64,000 bases of DNA, from the NCBI RefSeq assembly GCF_002078175.1, contig NZ_MWFK01000001.1:124001-188000 (forward strand). The letters run 5' to 3'. This document shows positions 28,972 to 37,561 of the stretch, piece after piece. Made by a program: the position numbers and the translations under genes. Source of the DNA: Streptomyces sp. M41(2017) (GTDB lineage: Bacteria; Actinomycetota; Actinomycetes; Streptomycetales; Streptomycetaceae). Position 1 is the first letter of the stretch, and each line of letters starts with the position of its first letter. The notes beneath the pieces are model-generated. The model saw only the letters and a program-made list of their open reading frames with translations. It was not told the DNA's origin and did no database searches.

Positions 28972-29457
28972 TTAGTCCAGGTCGATGTGTTCCCCTGGAC
29001 CGGGCTCCTCGTCACGAGATCCGGTGTCCCGGGTGGTCCAGCGCCGCTCCTGCGTCTCGACGGCCGAGCGGTAGGCGGCGAGCAGTTCGGTGCCCGCGGC
29101 GGCGAGATGGTCGAAGACGTCCGGGTTGCGCTCGATCACCGGTTCGACGGCGGCCCTGGCCTGCTGGACGACCTGGTTGACCATCTGCTGGGCGGTGCCC
29201 GAGGCGACCGCGCCGAACAGCGGCGACTGGATCCCGGAGAGCTTGTCGGCGACGGCGTCGACGAGCTTGCGCAGTTCCTCGGCGGCGGAGCCGGGGGGCG
29301 GGCCGTGCTGGGCGCGGCGGCGGGCCTGCTCCTCCGCGAGGTCCTCGGCGCACGCCGTCGCCCAGGCGTCGGCGTCCGTCGCGTGCGCCTCATCGACGCG
29401 CACCTCGTCGGCCGTCTCCTCCTGAGCGGCGTCGGATGGGGGGCGCTCTTCGCTCAT
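28972..29457 (-). CDS. DUF5304 protein, SCO2127-like
   Basis: The 161-residue soluble protein has an acidic N-terminus (about 45 residues), a helical middle with AEELRKLVDAVADKL, AQQMVNQVVQQAR and PDVFDHLAAAGTELLAAYR, and a charged tail ending in HIDLD. The position directly upstream of glkA corresponds to S. coelicolor SCO2127. From memory, SCO2127 has been reported to influence glucokinase expression and catabolite repression. The biochemical role is not known. Start at ATG 29457. Confidence 0.8.
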   Translation of the reverse strand: MSEERPPSDAAQEETADEVRVDEAHATDADAWATACAEDLAEEQARRRAQHGPPPGSAAEELRKLVDAVADKLSGIQSPLFGAVASGTAQQMVNQVVQQARAAVEPVIERNPDVFDHLAAAGTELLAAYRSAVETQERRWTTRDTGSRDEEPGPGEHIDLD

Positions 29458-29584
29458 GGCGGACTCCTGCCTACGGGTGCGTGCCTTCGACGTTACCCGA
29501 ACGGCGGTACACCGTTCACCGTCGCGACGGCCCCGATCACGACCGGGGCACGTCCTTCGGCCACGTCGCCGACCGCTGGCCCGC

Positions 29585-30754
29585 TCAGGTGCCGCGCGGC
29601 CACAGGCCGGGGTCCGGCGCGAAGCGGATGCGCAGCTCTCCCTCGCGCAGGGCCGCGCCCGCCACGGTGCAGCGGCGCAGCGCGGACGGCAGCGGCACGA
29701 TCCGGCGGAAGGGGCCGACGGTGACGACGAGCTCGTCGCCGCGGCGGATGAGGTCGAGTTCGTCGCGTATCGCGCCGGGCAGCGGGATGTTCCAGACGAG
29801 GACGCCGTCGTCGGCGAGACGGTCGACGACGGGCCACTCGACGGGGGTGGGCGCGGTGTTGACGGCCGGTACGGGCAGCGCGGCGAGGTCGTGCGGGCCG
29901 CGGGGGTCGTGGCCCGCGTGCGGGACCTCGTGGAGGTCGTACGCGTCCTGCCACTCGTCCAGGGCCTTGCGCTGCTGGGCGGCGAGGGCCGCGAGCCAGG
30001 TGTCGTTGGTGGCGCCCGGCAGTACCCGGTTGGCCACCAGGGTGTCGACGGGCAGGCCGCGCAGGGCCAGGGCGGTGGCCGCGGTGCGGACGGCGTCGGC
30101 ACCGGCGGGGCCCGGCTCGGCGACCAGGCGCACGGTCGTGGCGCGGTCCTCGACGACGGCCTGCACGGCGGCCAGCTCGACGTCCCAGCGGGCGGCCGTC
30201 TCGTACAGCCACTCGGCGGGCATCGGGACGCCCGCGAGCCGCCCGAGGACGGGGCGCAGGGCGCGGGCGGCCTGACGCTCGGGCGGGAGCAGGCGGCGCA
30301 GGTAGCGGCGGAGTTCCTCGGGCAGGGCGAGGAGGGCGAGGGCCTGCGGAGCGGGCGGCAGGTCCACGACGAGGAAGTCGTACGCGTCCGACAGAGCGGC
30401 GTCGCGCAGGGCCCTGAGCAGGGCGAGCTCCTCGGCGCCGGGCAGCGGCGTGACCTCCTCGGCGTCCAGGCGGGAGGCGCCGAGCAGGTCGAGGGCGGTG
30501 GTGGCGCGCTGCTGGAACGCGGTGAGGTCGTCGCGGAAGCGGGCGGCCGCGTCGGGGCGCCAGGCGGAGAGGTGAGGGGCGGCCTCGACGGGGTCCGGGC
30601 CGGTGGGAACGCCGAGGACGGCGCCGAGGGTGTCGGTGCGGTCGGCGGTGAGCACCAGGGTGCGGGTGCCCTCGCGGGCCGCCTTCAGCGCGGTGGCCGC
30701 GGCGACGGTGGTACGGCCGGTGCCGCCCTGGCCGGTGATCAGGATGGTGCGCAT
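29585..30754 (-). CDS. ArsA/SIMIBI-like ATPase homologue with altered P-loop
   Basis: The 389-residue protein has the ArsA/GET3 layout: an N-terminal P-loop region MRTILITGQGGTGRTT, a switch-like VLTADRTDTLGAVLG, Walker B in YDFLVVDLPPAP near residue 130, and a C-terminal beta domain like that of ArsA/Rv2184c proteins (DELVVTVGPFRRIVPLP near 340). The deviant Walker A consensus KGGxGKT reads QGGTGRTT, so both the signature lysine and the P-loop lysine are missing. It is not an arsenite pump gene: no arsB or arsR is near. By synteny it matches the mycobacterial ArsA-like gene next to a SRPBCC gene. The ATG at 30754 starts at the P-loop; the frame stays open upstream through a 24-bp repeat. Confidence 0.82.
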   Translation of the reverse strand: MRTILITGQGGTGRTTVAAATALKAAREGTRTLVLTADRTDTLGAVLGVPTGPDPVEAAPHLSAWRPDAAARFRDDLTAFQQRATTALDLLGASRLDAEEVTPLPGAEELALLRALRDAALSDAYDFLVVDLPPAPQALALLALPEELRRYLRRLLPPERQAARALRPVLGRLAGVPMPAEWLYETAARWDVELAAVQAVVEDRATTVRLVAEPGPAGADAVRTAATALALRGLPVDTLVANRVLPGATNDTWLAALAAQQRKALDEWQDAYDLHEVPHAGHDPRGPHDLAALPVPAVNTAPTPVEWPVVDRLADDGVLVWNIPLPGAIRDELDLIRRGDELVVTVGPFRRIVPLPSALRRCTVAGAALREGELRIRFAPDPGLWPRGT

Positions 30755-30776
30755 GGGGGTGAACGCTACCGGTACC

Positions 30777-30896
30777 GGGCCGGGAGCCTTTGCCGGTCGC
30801 GGGCCGGGGGCCTTTACCGGTACCGGGCCGGGGGCCGGTGCGGATAGAGGGCCGGGGGCCTGTGCGGATACCGGGCCGGGGGCCTGTGCCGGTCTC
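30777..30896. repeat. five 24-bp tandem repeats
   Basis: Five consecutive 24-bp units beginning GGGCCGGGGGCC (30777, 30801, 30825, 30849 and 30873), differing mostly in the last ten bases. On the minus strand each unit encodes eight residues ending in APGP, in frame with the ArsA-like gene. It lies in the 557-bp gap between that gene and the SRPBCC gene. Confidence 0.9.
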
Positions 30897-30919
30897 GGGT
30901 GCGGTCCGGTGGTGGGGCG

Positions 30920-31029
30920 GGGCCGTGCCGGTACATCCGCCCGTCGCCGCTGAATCAGACGTCGGTCATCAACGCCCGGCTGCTCGATCCGGACGTAAGC
31001 GACGGGCATCTGATGTACCGGCACGGCCC
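30920..31029. repeat. large inverted repeat around a 51-base loop
   Basis: An 18-bp perfect arm (30920-30937 with 31012-31029) continues as a second 8-bp arm (30940-30947 with 30999-31006) after a small internal loop. The central loop is 30948-30998. It could be a structured RNA, a terminator or a remnant of a small mobile element. Confidence 0.75.
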
Positions 31030-31102
31030 CTCCCGCCGGACGCCGACCGCGGGCCGTGCGTGGCCGGCACTCGCCCCTTCCGCCGGATCCCGGGTGCGGG
31101 CA

Positions 31103-31190
31103 GATCCTTCAGCGCTTCGAGCGGGGAAAATTCAGCCCCTCCGGCGCTTGAGGAGCGGGGTCGGGGGCGGAGCCCCGGGGCGGGACGGGT
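31103..31190. repeat. Streptomyces dispersed intergenic element
   Basis: The stretch contains TTCAGCGCTTCGAGCGGGG and then CAGCCCCTCCGGCGCTTGAG, GGAGCGGGG and CGGAGCCCCGGGG. From memory this CAGCCC-TCCGGCG-TTGAGGA pattern recurs between genes across Streptomyces chromosomes. It contains a GGGGC/GCCCC hairpin and is not coding. Confidence 0.55.
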
Positions 31191-31244
31191 AGGGGCGGAG
31201 GGGGCGAGGAAAAGGGGGCGGCCCTGACGGGCGCGGCTCACCGT

Positions 31245-31271
31245 GTTCACCGGGGTCACCGGGGTCACCGG
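31245..31271. repeat. 9-bp triple repeat within a hairpin
   Basis: Three copies of G(G/T)TCACCGG, flanked by CTCACC (31237-31242) and GGTGAG (31272-31277), which can pair. It lies 40 bp beyond the SRPBCC stop codon and may serve as its terminator. Confidence 0.5.
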
Positions 31272-31311
31272 GGTGAGTGCGCGGGCCGGGAGAGCGGGCA
31301 CCCCTGGGTGG

Positions 31312-31752
31312 CTAGGCCGTTTCTTCGACGCGCTTCTTCAGGCCCGCCAGCGCCCGGTCGATGATGACCTTCTCGGCCTTGCGCTTGATCATCCCGAGCA
31401 TGGGGATCTTGACGTCGACGGTGAGCCGGTAGGTCACCTCGGTCGCCCCGGCACCGACGGCCGCGAGCAGGTACGAGCCGTCGAGCGAGCGCAGCATCTG
31501 GGACTTGACCAGGGTCCAGGAGACCTCGTGGTCCCCGGTCCAGGTGTAGCCGAGGGTCTGGTCGTCCTTGATGGCGCCGGCGTCCATGACGAGGCGGACC
31601 TGTTCCGCGCGGCCCTGCGCGTCCGTCTTCAGCACCTCGGCCTCCTTCACCTCACCCGTCCAGTCCGGGTAGCGGGCGAAGTCGGCGATCACCGCCATGA
31701 CCTCCTCCGGTGCCGCCTCGATCGTGATGCTCGAACTGGTGTGTTCCGCCAT
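31312..31752 (-). CDS. SRPBCC/START-like lipid-binding family protein
   Basis: The 146-residue protein has the SRPBCC (polyketide cyclase/dehydrase) pattern: SITIEAAPEEVMAVIADFAR with YPDWTG near residues 9-34, a VRLVMDAGAIKD strand region, SWTLVKSQMLRSLDGSY near 82 and a long C-terminal helix (IIDRALAGLKKRVEE). Such proteins enclose a hydrophobic ligand. M. tuberculosis has a similar gene (Rv2185c) in the same neighbourhood as an ArsA-like gene and fadD15. GGAGGAG lies nine bases before the ATG. The ligand is unknown. Confidence 0.88.
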   Translation of the reverse strand: MAEHTSSSITIEAAPEEVMAVIADFARYPDWTGEVKEAEVLKTDAQGRAEQVRLVMDAGAIKDDQTLGYTWTGDHEVSWTLVKSQMLRSLDGSYLLAAVGAGATEVTYRLTVDVKIPMLGMIKRKAEKVIIDRALAGLKKRVEETA

Positions 31753-31875
31753 CGCGGTGGCTCCTCCAGATGCGGTCCGGTGAGGGAGGGTGGTGCGCAC
31801 GTCTGTGCAGCGTGAAGGCTACCGCGCACAGCCACGGCCACCGTCACCCCGCCCGGCGTTCACCACCCCGGCGGC

Positions 31876-32673
31876 TCACCACTCCAGCACCCAGGGCCGG
31901 CCCGACCCCGCGAAGTGCCCCACATTCACGCATTCCGTCGCCCCGACGCGCATCCGGCGGACGAGGGGCTGGTGGACGTGGCCGAAGAGCGCGTACCGCG
32001 GGCGCGTGCGCCGGATCGCGTCCAGCAGGGCACGGGATCCCCGCTCGAAGCGGCGCGCCACGGTGTCGTAGACCAGCTCCGGAACCTCCGGCGGGATGTG
32101 CGTGCAGAGCACGTCGACCTCGCCGACCGCCTCGATCTTGGCCGCGTACTCCTCGTCGCTGATCTCGTACGGGGTGCGCATCGGTGTCCGCAGTCCGCCG
32201 CCGACGAAGCCGAACACGCGACCGCCGATCTCCACCCGCTCGCCGTCGAGGACGGTGGTACCGGGTCCGGCGTACTCCGGCCACAGGTTCGGCATGTCGA
32301 CATTGCCGTAGGTGGCGTACGTCGGAGTGGGGAACGCGGCGAACATCTCGGCGTACTGCTTGCGTACGGCCTTCTCGATGGCGGCGGCCCGCTCGGTGCC
32401 GATGCCGGCCCACAGCCGGGCCCCGAACGCGCGGGCCTCCTCGAAGCGGCGGGCGGTGCGCAGCTCGACGATGCGGTCGGCGTTCTCCACGCCGAAGAGC
32501 TCGGGGAAGATGCCGCGGGAGTGGTCCGCGTAGTCCAGGAAGAGGACCAGGTCACCGAGGCAGACCAGGGCGTCCGCGCCGTCGCCGGCCCGGGCCAGGT
32601 CCCGGACGTTGCCATGCACGTCACTGACCACGTGAACGCGCGTCCTCGGGTTTCCGACCGGTGTGGGTGCCAT
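31876..32673 (-). CDS. calcineurin-like metallophosphoesterase
   Basis: The 265-residue protein carries the metal-site motifs of the superfamily: VVSDVHGNVRDL near residue 16, VCLGDLVLFLDY near 37, YGNVD near 120, CTHIPPEVPELV near 190 and FGHVHQP near 232. All dinuclear-metal ligands are present. The substrate may be a nucleotide, phosphodiester or protein phosphate. It is divergent from the acyl-CoA synthetase gene with 296 bp between starts. ATG at 32673 is preferred over a TTG three codons upstream. Confidence 0.88.
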   Translation of the reverse strand: MAPTPVGNPRTRVHVVSDVHGNVRDLARAGDGADALVCLGDLVLFLDYADHSRGIFPELFGVENADRIVELRTARRFEEARAFGARLWAGIGTERAAAIEKAVRKQYAEMFAAFPTPTYATYGNVDMPNLWPEYAGPGTTVLDGERVEIGGRVFGFVGGGLRTPMRTPYEISDEEYAAKIEAVGEVDVLCTHIPPEVPELVYDTVARRFERGSRALLDAIRRTRPRYALFGHVHQPLVRRMRVGATECVNVGHFAGSGRPWVLEW

Positions 32674-32969
32674 GACGATCAAGCGTAGGCGTGTGCGGCA
32701 AACGTGAACAGAGGCGGCCGGACCTGCGATTACTGGCTGGCCGGGAAAGGCGTGGACTACTCTGCGCGAAGGAACGCCAACACGTGTGACGCATGGAACA
32801 TCTCGCTCGACCCCCCTGTCGAAGAAGCCATACCGGCGGGTAACGTCCGGCCAGTCCAGTCGTACTCAGGATTTCAACCAGTGATCTTCCGAGTACCTGC
32901 CCGAGCCTTGGACCGCACCGTCGCATCACACAGAGTCGTGGCGTCGGCGCCCTATGAGGAGCAGCAGTC

Positions 32970-34766
32970 TTGCGCGAGTTCAGCCTTCCGGCTTTGTACG
33001 AGGTCCCCGCTGACGGAAATCTCACCGACATCGTCCGCAGAAACGCCGCGCAGCATCCCGACGTCGCCGTCATCGCGCGCAAGGTCGGCGGCACGTGGAC
33101 GGACGTGAGCGCCACGACGTTCCTCGCCGAGGTGCGCGCCGCGGCCAAGGGCCTGATCGCCTCGGGCGTACAGCCCGGGGACCGGGTGGCCCTGATGTCG
33201 CGTACCCGCTACGAGTGGACGCTGCTCGACTTCGCGATCTGGAGCGCCGGCGCGGTCACCGTCCCGGTGTACGAGACCAGCTCGGCCGAGCAGGTGCAGT
33301 GGATCCTCGGTGACTCGGGCGCGACCGCCTGCATCGTCGAGCTGGCCAACCACGCGGCCTCCGTCGAGTCGGTGCGCGACCACCTGCCCGCCCTCAAGCA
33401 CGTCTGGCAGATCGAGGCCGGCGGCGTCGAGGAGCTGGGGCGTCTCGGTCACGACGTCAGTGACGCCGCGGTCGAGGAGCGCAGTTCGCTCGCCAAGGCG
33501 GACGATCCGGCGACCATCGTCTACACGTCCGGGACGACGGGCCGCCCCAAGGGCTGTGTCCTCACCCACCGTGCCTTCTTCGCCGAGTGCGGCAACATCG
33601 TGGAGCGGCTGCGTCCGCTGTTCCGTACGGGCGAGTGCTCCGTGCTGCTGTTCCTCCCGCTCGCCCACGTCTTCGGACGGCTCGTGCAGGTCGCGCCGAT
33701 GATGGCGCCGATCAAGCTGGGCTGCGTCCCGGACATCAAGAACCTCACGGACGAGCTGGCCTCGTTCCGGCCGACGCTGATCCTCGGTGTGCCGCGCGTC
33801 TTCGAGAAGGTCTACAACTCGGCGCGCGCCAAGGCCCAGGCGGACGGCAAGGGCAAGATCTTCGACAAGGCCGCGGACACGGCCATCGCGTACAGCCGGG
33901 CGCTGGACACCCCCTCGGGCCCGTCGCTCGGCCTGAAGATCAAGTACAAGACGTTCGACAAGCTGGTCTACAGCAAGCTGCGCGCGGTCCTCGGCGGACG
34001 CGGCGAGTACGCGATCTCGGGCGGCGCCCCGCTCGGCGAGCGGCTCGGCCACTTCTTCCGCGGCATCGGCTTCACGGTCCTGGAGGGCTACGGTCTCACC
34101 GAGTCCTGCGCGGCCACGGCCTTCAACCCGTGGGACCGCACGAAGATCGGCACGGTCGGCCAGCCGCTGCCCGGCTCCGTCATCCGCATCGCCGACGACG
34201 GCGAGGTGCTGCTGCACGGTGAGCACCTGTTCAAGGAGTACTGGAACAACGAGGGCGCCACCGCCGAGGCGCTGGCCGACGGCTGGTTCCACACCGGTGA
34301 CATCGGCACCCTCGACGAGGACGGCTATCTCCGCATCACCGGCCGGAAGAAGGAGATCATCGTCACCGCCGGCGGCAAGAACGTCGCCCCGGCCGTGATC
34401 GAGGACCGCATCCGCGCGCACGCACTGGTCGCCGAGTGCATGGTGGTCGGCGACGGACGTCCGTTCGTGGGCGCCCTCGTCACCGTCGACGAGGAGTTCC
34501 TGGTCCGGTGGGCCGAGGAGCACGGCAAGCCGGTCAGTTCGACCGCGGCGACGCTGCGCGAGGACCCGGACCTGCTCGCCGCCATCCAGGACGCGATCGA
34601 CGACGGCAACGCGGCGGTGTCCAAGGCCGAGTCGGTCCGTAAGTTCCGCATCCTGGCGCACCAGTTCACCGAGGAGTCGGGGCACCTGACGCCGTCGCTG
34701 AAGCTGAAGCGGAATGTCGTCGCGAAGGACTACGCAAGCGAGATCGAGGCACTTTACCGGGGCTGA
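32970..34766 (+). CDS. long-chain fatty-acid--CoA ligase (FadD15-like)
   Basis: The 598-residue enzyme activates fatty acids as acyl-adenylates and transfers them to CoA. It has the AMP-binding signature IVYTSGTTGRPKGCVLTH near residue 186, LPLAHVFGR near 230, GGAPLGERLGHFFRGIG near 350, EGYGLTES near 373, WFHTGDIGTLDEDGYL near 435 and the FACS motif ITGRKKEIIVTAGGKNV near 452. The start is a TTG at 32970 preceded by GAGGAG. M. tuberculosis fadD15 (Rv2187) lies beside pimB in the same way as here. The 287-bp upstream gap is divergent; I see no confident promoter in it. Confidence 0.93.
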   Translation: MREFSLPALYEVPADGNLTDIVRRNAAQHPDVAVIARKVGGTWTDVSATTFLAEVRAAAKGLIASGVQPGDRVALMSRTRYEWTLLDFAIWSAGAVTVPVYETSSAEQVQWILGDSGATACIVELANHAASVESVRDHLPALKHVWQIEAGGVEELGRLGHDVSDAAVEERSSLAKADDPATIVYTSGTTGRPKGCVLTHRAFFAECGNIVERLRPLFRTGECSVLLFLPLAHVFGRLVQVAPMMAPIKLGCVPDIKNLTDELASFRPTLILGVPRVFEKVYNSARAKAQADGKGKIFDKAADTAIAYSRALDTPSGPSLGLKIKYKTFDKLVYSKLRAVLGGRGEYAISGGAPLGERLGHFFRGIGFTVLEGYGLTESCAATAFNPWDRTKIGTVGQPLPGSVIRIADDGEVLLHGEHLFKEYWNNEGATAEALADGWFHTGDIGTLDEDGYLRITGRKKEIIVTAGGKNVAPAVIEDRIRAHALVAECMVVGDGRPFVGALVTVDEEFLVRWAEEHGKPVSSTAATLREDPDLLAAIQDAIDDGNAAVSKAESVRKFRILAHQFTEESGHLTPSLKLKRNVVAKDYASEIEALYRG

Positions 34767-34831
34767 GGCGCTGCCTCGGGGCTGATGCCCGAGCGCCGGG
34801 GTCGCGGCCCCGGCCCCTTCCCGGCGGCGCC

Positions 34832-34901
34832 ACGACGGGCCGGCCGTCCGCCGGGATCCGCCGTAGGGGCGGAGGTCCCTCCCGGGCGACCGGCCCGTCG
34901 T
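34832..34901. terminator. long hairpin between convergent genes
   Basis: A 12-bp perfect inverted repeat, ACGACGGGCCGG (34832-34843) with CCGGCCCGTCGT (34890-34901), with a 46-base GC-rich loop. It lies between the convergent acyl-CoA ligase and PimB-like genes. Confidence 0.45.
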
Positions 34902-34913
34902 GACCGCTCGCCC

Positions 34914-34946
34914 GGTTCCCCGCGCCCCTGATGGGGCGGCCCGGGG
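34914..34946. repeat. short Streptomyces-type intergenic hairpin element
   Basis: GTTCCCCGCGCCCCTGATGG followed by GGCG resembles the common Streptomyces intergenic motif GTTCCCCGCGCCCCTn4GGGGCGCGGGG. The core stem is 34923-34928 with 34933-34938. It sits just after the PimB-like stop codon and may act as a terminator. Confidence 0.55.
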
Positions 34947-34960
34947 CCCGGCGGGCGGCT

Positions 34961-36103
34961 TCAGAGCAGTTCGCGCAGCCGTTTGGCCAGCAGGTCCCAG
35001 CGCCACTTCTCCTCGACCCAGGCGCGGCCCCGCTCCCCCATGCGGCGGCGGAGTTCGGGGTCGGCGAGCAGGGTGGTGACGCGGTCGGCGGTCTCCTCGG
35101 CGGAGCCGCCATGGACGACCCAGCCCGTCTCACCGTCGAGCACGGCGTCGGGCGCGCCGCCCGAGTCGCCGGCCACCACCGGCAGGCCCGTCGCCGACGC
35201 CTCCAGGTAGACGATGCCGAGCCCCTCGACGTCGAGGCCGCCCCGGCGGGTACGGCACGGCATCGCGAAGACGTCTCCGGCGCCGTAGTGGGCGGGCAGT
35301 TCCGACCAGGGCACCGCCCCGGTGAACCGGACCGACTCCGTCACCCCGGTGTCGCGGACGAGGGCACGCAGGTCCTTCTCGTAGGGCCCGCCGCCGACGA
35401 TCAGCAGCACTGCGTCCGGGTGCTCGGCCAGGACGCGGGGCATCGCGCGGACGAGGGTGTCCTGGCCCTTGCGCGGGACCAGGCGGGAGACGCAGACGAC
35501 GACCGGCCGGTCGGTGAGGCCGAGCCGGGCGCGGACCTCCGCGCCGCCGGACCCCGGGTGGAAGGTCCCCTCGTCGACGCCCGGCGGCAGCTGGACCATG
35601 CGCGCGGCGGCCTCGGGCGTCAGGGCGGCGGCGATGCGGGAGCGCGTGTACTCGCCGAGGTAGGTGATCGTGTCGGTGGACTCGCCGATGCGGCGGAGCA
35701 GGGTGCGTGCGGCGGGCAGCTGGGCCCAGCCGGCCTCGTGCCCGTGCGTGGTCGCCACGATGCGGCGGGCGCCCGCCCGGCGCAGCGCCGGTGCCATCAG
35801 GCCGAGCGGGGCGGCCGCCCCGAACCACACCGACGTACAGCCGTGTTCGCGCAGCAGGCCGACGGCGCGGCGGGTGACGCCCGGCGTCGGGAGCAGCATC
35901 GTCGTGCGGTCCCGTACGACGGTGAAGGGCTGTTCGGCGTCGAACGCCGCGGTCGCCTCGGCACCTTCGTGGCCGCGCTTCCACGTGGAGGCGTAGACGA
36001 CGAGTTGTTCGGGGTCCAGGCGCAGCGCCATGTTGTGCAGGAAGGCCTGGATACCACCCGGACGGGGCGGGAAGTCGTTCGTCACGATCAGGGTCTTGTG
36101 CAT
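34961..36103 (-). CDS. GT4 glycosyltransferase, PimB-like mannosyltransferase
   Basis: PimB adds the second mannose to phosphatidylinositol mannoside. The 380-residue GT-B protein has the N-terminal acceptor-site element TNDFPPRPGGIQAFLHN near residue 8, ATTHGHEAGW near 120, CVSRLVPRKGQDTLV near 200 and the GT4 nucleotide-sugar motif EGLGIVYLEASATGLPVV near 290. The sequence closely fits actinobacterial PimB and the neighbouring acyl-CoA ligase mirrors the mycobacterial fadD15-pimB pair. Start at ATG 36103; an in-frame GTG at 36133 is an alternative. Confidence 0.88.
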   Translation of the reverse strand: MHKTLIVTNDFPPRPGGIQAFLHNMALRLDPEQLVVYASTWKRGHEGAEATAAFDAEQPFTVVRDRTTMLLPTPGVTRRAVGLLREHGCTSVWFGAAAPLGLMAPALRRAGARRIVATTHGHEAGWAQLPAARTLLRRIGESTDTITYLGEYTRSRIAAALTPEAAARMVQLPPGVDEGTFHPGSGGAEVRARLGLTDRPVVVCVSRLVPRKGQDTLVRAMPRVLAEHPDAVLLIVGGGPYEKDLRALVRDTGVTESVRFTGAVPWSELPAHYGAGDVFAMPCRTRRGGLDVEGLGIVYLEASATGLPVVAGDSGGAPDAVLDGETGWVVHGGSAEETADRVTTLLADPELRRRMGERGRAWVEEKWRWDLLAKRLRELL

Positions 36104-36238
36104 CGTGTTCGACACTATCGAACCTATACTCACAGGTCGGCACGGCCGCGCTCGGCGGCTCGCACACAGGCCGGCGCGTCACCCTGACTCCTCGAAGCAC
36201 GGCGGCGACGCACACGGAATCCGGAAGAAGAGGGCCAG

Positions 36239-37486
36239 GTGGGCATGACGGGCGCCAGTCGCGCGAGGGTGGCGTCGGGGATCACCGCGCTGCTCGGCAT
36301 CTGGGCGCTGACCAGGGTGCTGCTGCTGCTCTTCGTCACCAAGGTCTACGTCTTCCCCGGCCCGGACGTCACAAGTGACGTGTCGGTGATCTACCAGGGC
36401 TGGTACGACGTGCTGCGGCACGGTTCGTTCCCCCGGCAGGACGTCACCTGGCAGTACCCCCCGGCCGCCGCCCTCGCCATCCTCTCCCCCGGTCTGCTGC
36501 CGTTCCTGGACTATCCGCACGCCTTCTTCGTGCTGGCCTTCGTCGCCGACCTGGTGGTGTTCGGGCTGCTCCTGTACGCGGGTTCGCGCTCCGGCAGCAC
36601 ACGGCGGGGCACGTGGGTGTGGGTGATCGGTGTGCCGCTGCTCGGCCCGACCGTGTACGCCCGCTACGACCTGATGGTGACGGCCGTCGCGGTCGCGGCG
36701 CTGCTGGCCGGGGTGCGTCATCCGCGGGTGATGGGGGCGCTCGTCGCGTTCGGCGCGATGGTGAAGGTGTGGCCGGTGCTGCTGCTGGTCGGGGCCGTGC
36801 GGCGGCGCGCCTGGGCGTCGGCCGCGGTGACGGCTGCCGTGATCGCGGCGGTGTTCTGGATCACGATGCCGGGTGCCTTCGCCTTCCTGACCTTCCAGCG
36901 CGACCGCGGCACCGAGGTGGAGTCGCTCGGCTCCCTCGTCTTCCATGTGGCCCGGCACCACGGCTGGAACGGCCAGGTGCTGCTGAACTACGGCTCGGTG
37001 GAGTTCCTCGGCCCGCACGTCGACCTGGTGAGCACGGCGGCCCTGGTGCTGACGGCGCTCGCGTTCGGCTGGCTGCTGCTGTGGCGGCTGAGTGCCAGGC
37101 GGTTCCTGCCGCACACGCTCGCGGACGCGGCGTTCGTGGCCGTGCTGATGTTCACCGCGACCAGCCGGGTCATCAGCCCGCAGTACATGGTGTGGCTGGT
37201 CGGGCTCGCCGCGGTCTGCCTGTGCTTTCGCGCGAGCCGGATGGCGCTGCCCGCGGCCCTGGTGCTGATCGCGTGCTTCGTGACGGTGCTGGAGTTCCCG
37301 GTCTACTTCGCGGACGTCGTGGCCAGCGACACGCTCGGCATCACCCTGCTGGTCGTCCGCAACGGGCTGCTGGTCGCCGCCTCGCTGCTCGCGGCCCGGT
37401 CGCTGTGGCGCGGCACGGTCTCCGAGCCCGCGCCGGACCTCCCCGCTCAGCCGTCCCTCGCCAGGGAGACCCTGGCCTCCTCCTGA
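36239..37486 (+). CDS. GT87-like polyprenyl-phosphate-dependent mannosyltransferase, multispanning
   Basis: The 415-residue integral membrane protein has about ten hydrophobic segments. An extracytoplasmic loop after the first helix contains DVSVIYQGWYDVL and QDVTWQYPPAAAL near residues 48-80. This D-x-x-x-Y...YPP layout is typical of GT87/GT-C enzymes, which use decaprenyl- or polyprenyl-phosphomannose to build lipomannan-like glycans. M. tuberculosis Rv2181, an alpha-1,2-mannosyltransferase of this family, lies in the syntenic region. The start may be GTG 36239 or ATG 36245. It is divergent from the PimB-like gene, so both may serve the same envelope glycolipid pathway. Confidence 0.82.
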   Translation: MGMTGASRARVASGITALLGIWALTRVLLLLFVTKVYVFPGPDVTSDVSVIYQGWYDVLRHGSFPRQDVTWQYPPAAALAILSPGLLPFLDYPHAFFVLAFVADLVVFGLLLYAGSRSGSTRRGTWVWVIGVPLLGPTVYARYDLMVTAVAVAALLAGVRHPRVMGALVAFGAMVKVWPVLLLVGAVRRRAWASAAVTAAVIAAVFWITMPGAFAFLTFQRDRGTEVESLGSLVFHVARHHGWNGQVLLNYGSVEFLGPHVDLVSTAALVLTALAFGWLLLWRLSARRFLPHTLADAAFVAVLMFTATSRVISPQYMVWLVGLAAVCLCFRASRMALPAALVLIACFVTVLEFPVYFADVVASDTLGITLLVVRNGLLVAASLLAARSLWRGTVSEPAPDLPAQPSLARETLASS

Positions 37487-37561
37487 GGGCCCTTCCGCGA
37501 CGGCCCGCGTCCGCGACGGCAGGGCTGCGCACGGTACACGCGGGGACAGCGCGAGGCGGTG

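Noticed and set aside
29585..30754. Arsenite resistance ATPase
   Set aside because: No ars genes are near, the P-loop lysines are missing, and synteny points to the mycobacterial ArsA-like protein of unknown role.
30777..30896. CRISPR-like array
   Set aside because: Units are contiguous 24-mers without spacers, so this is a plain tandem repeat.
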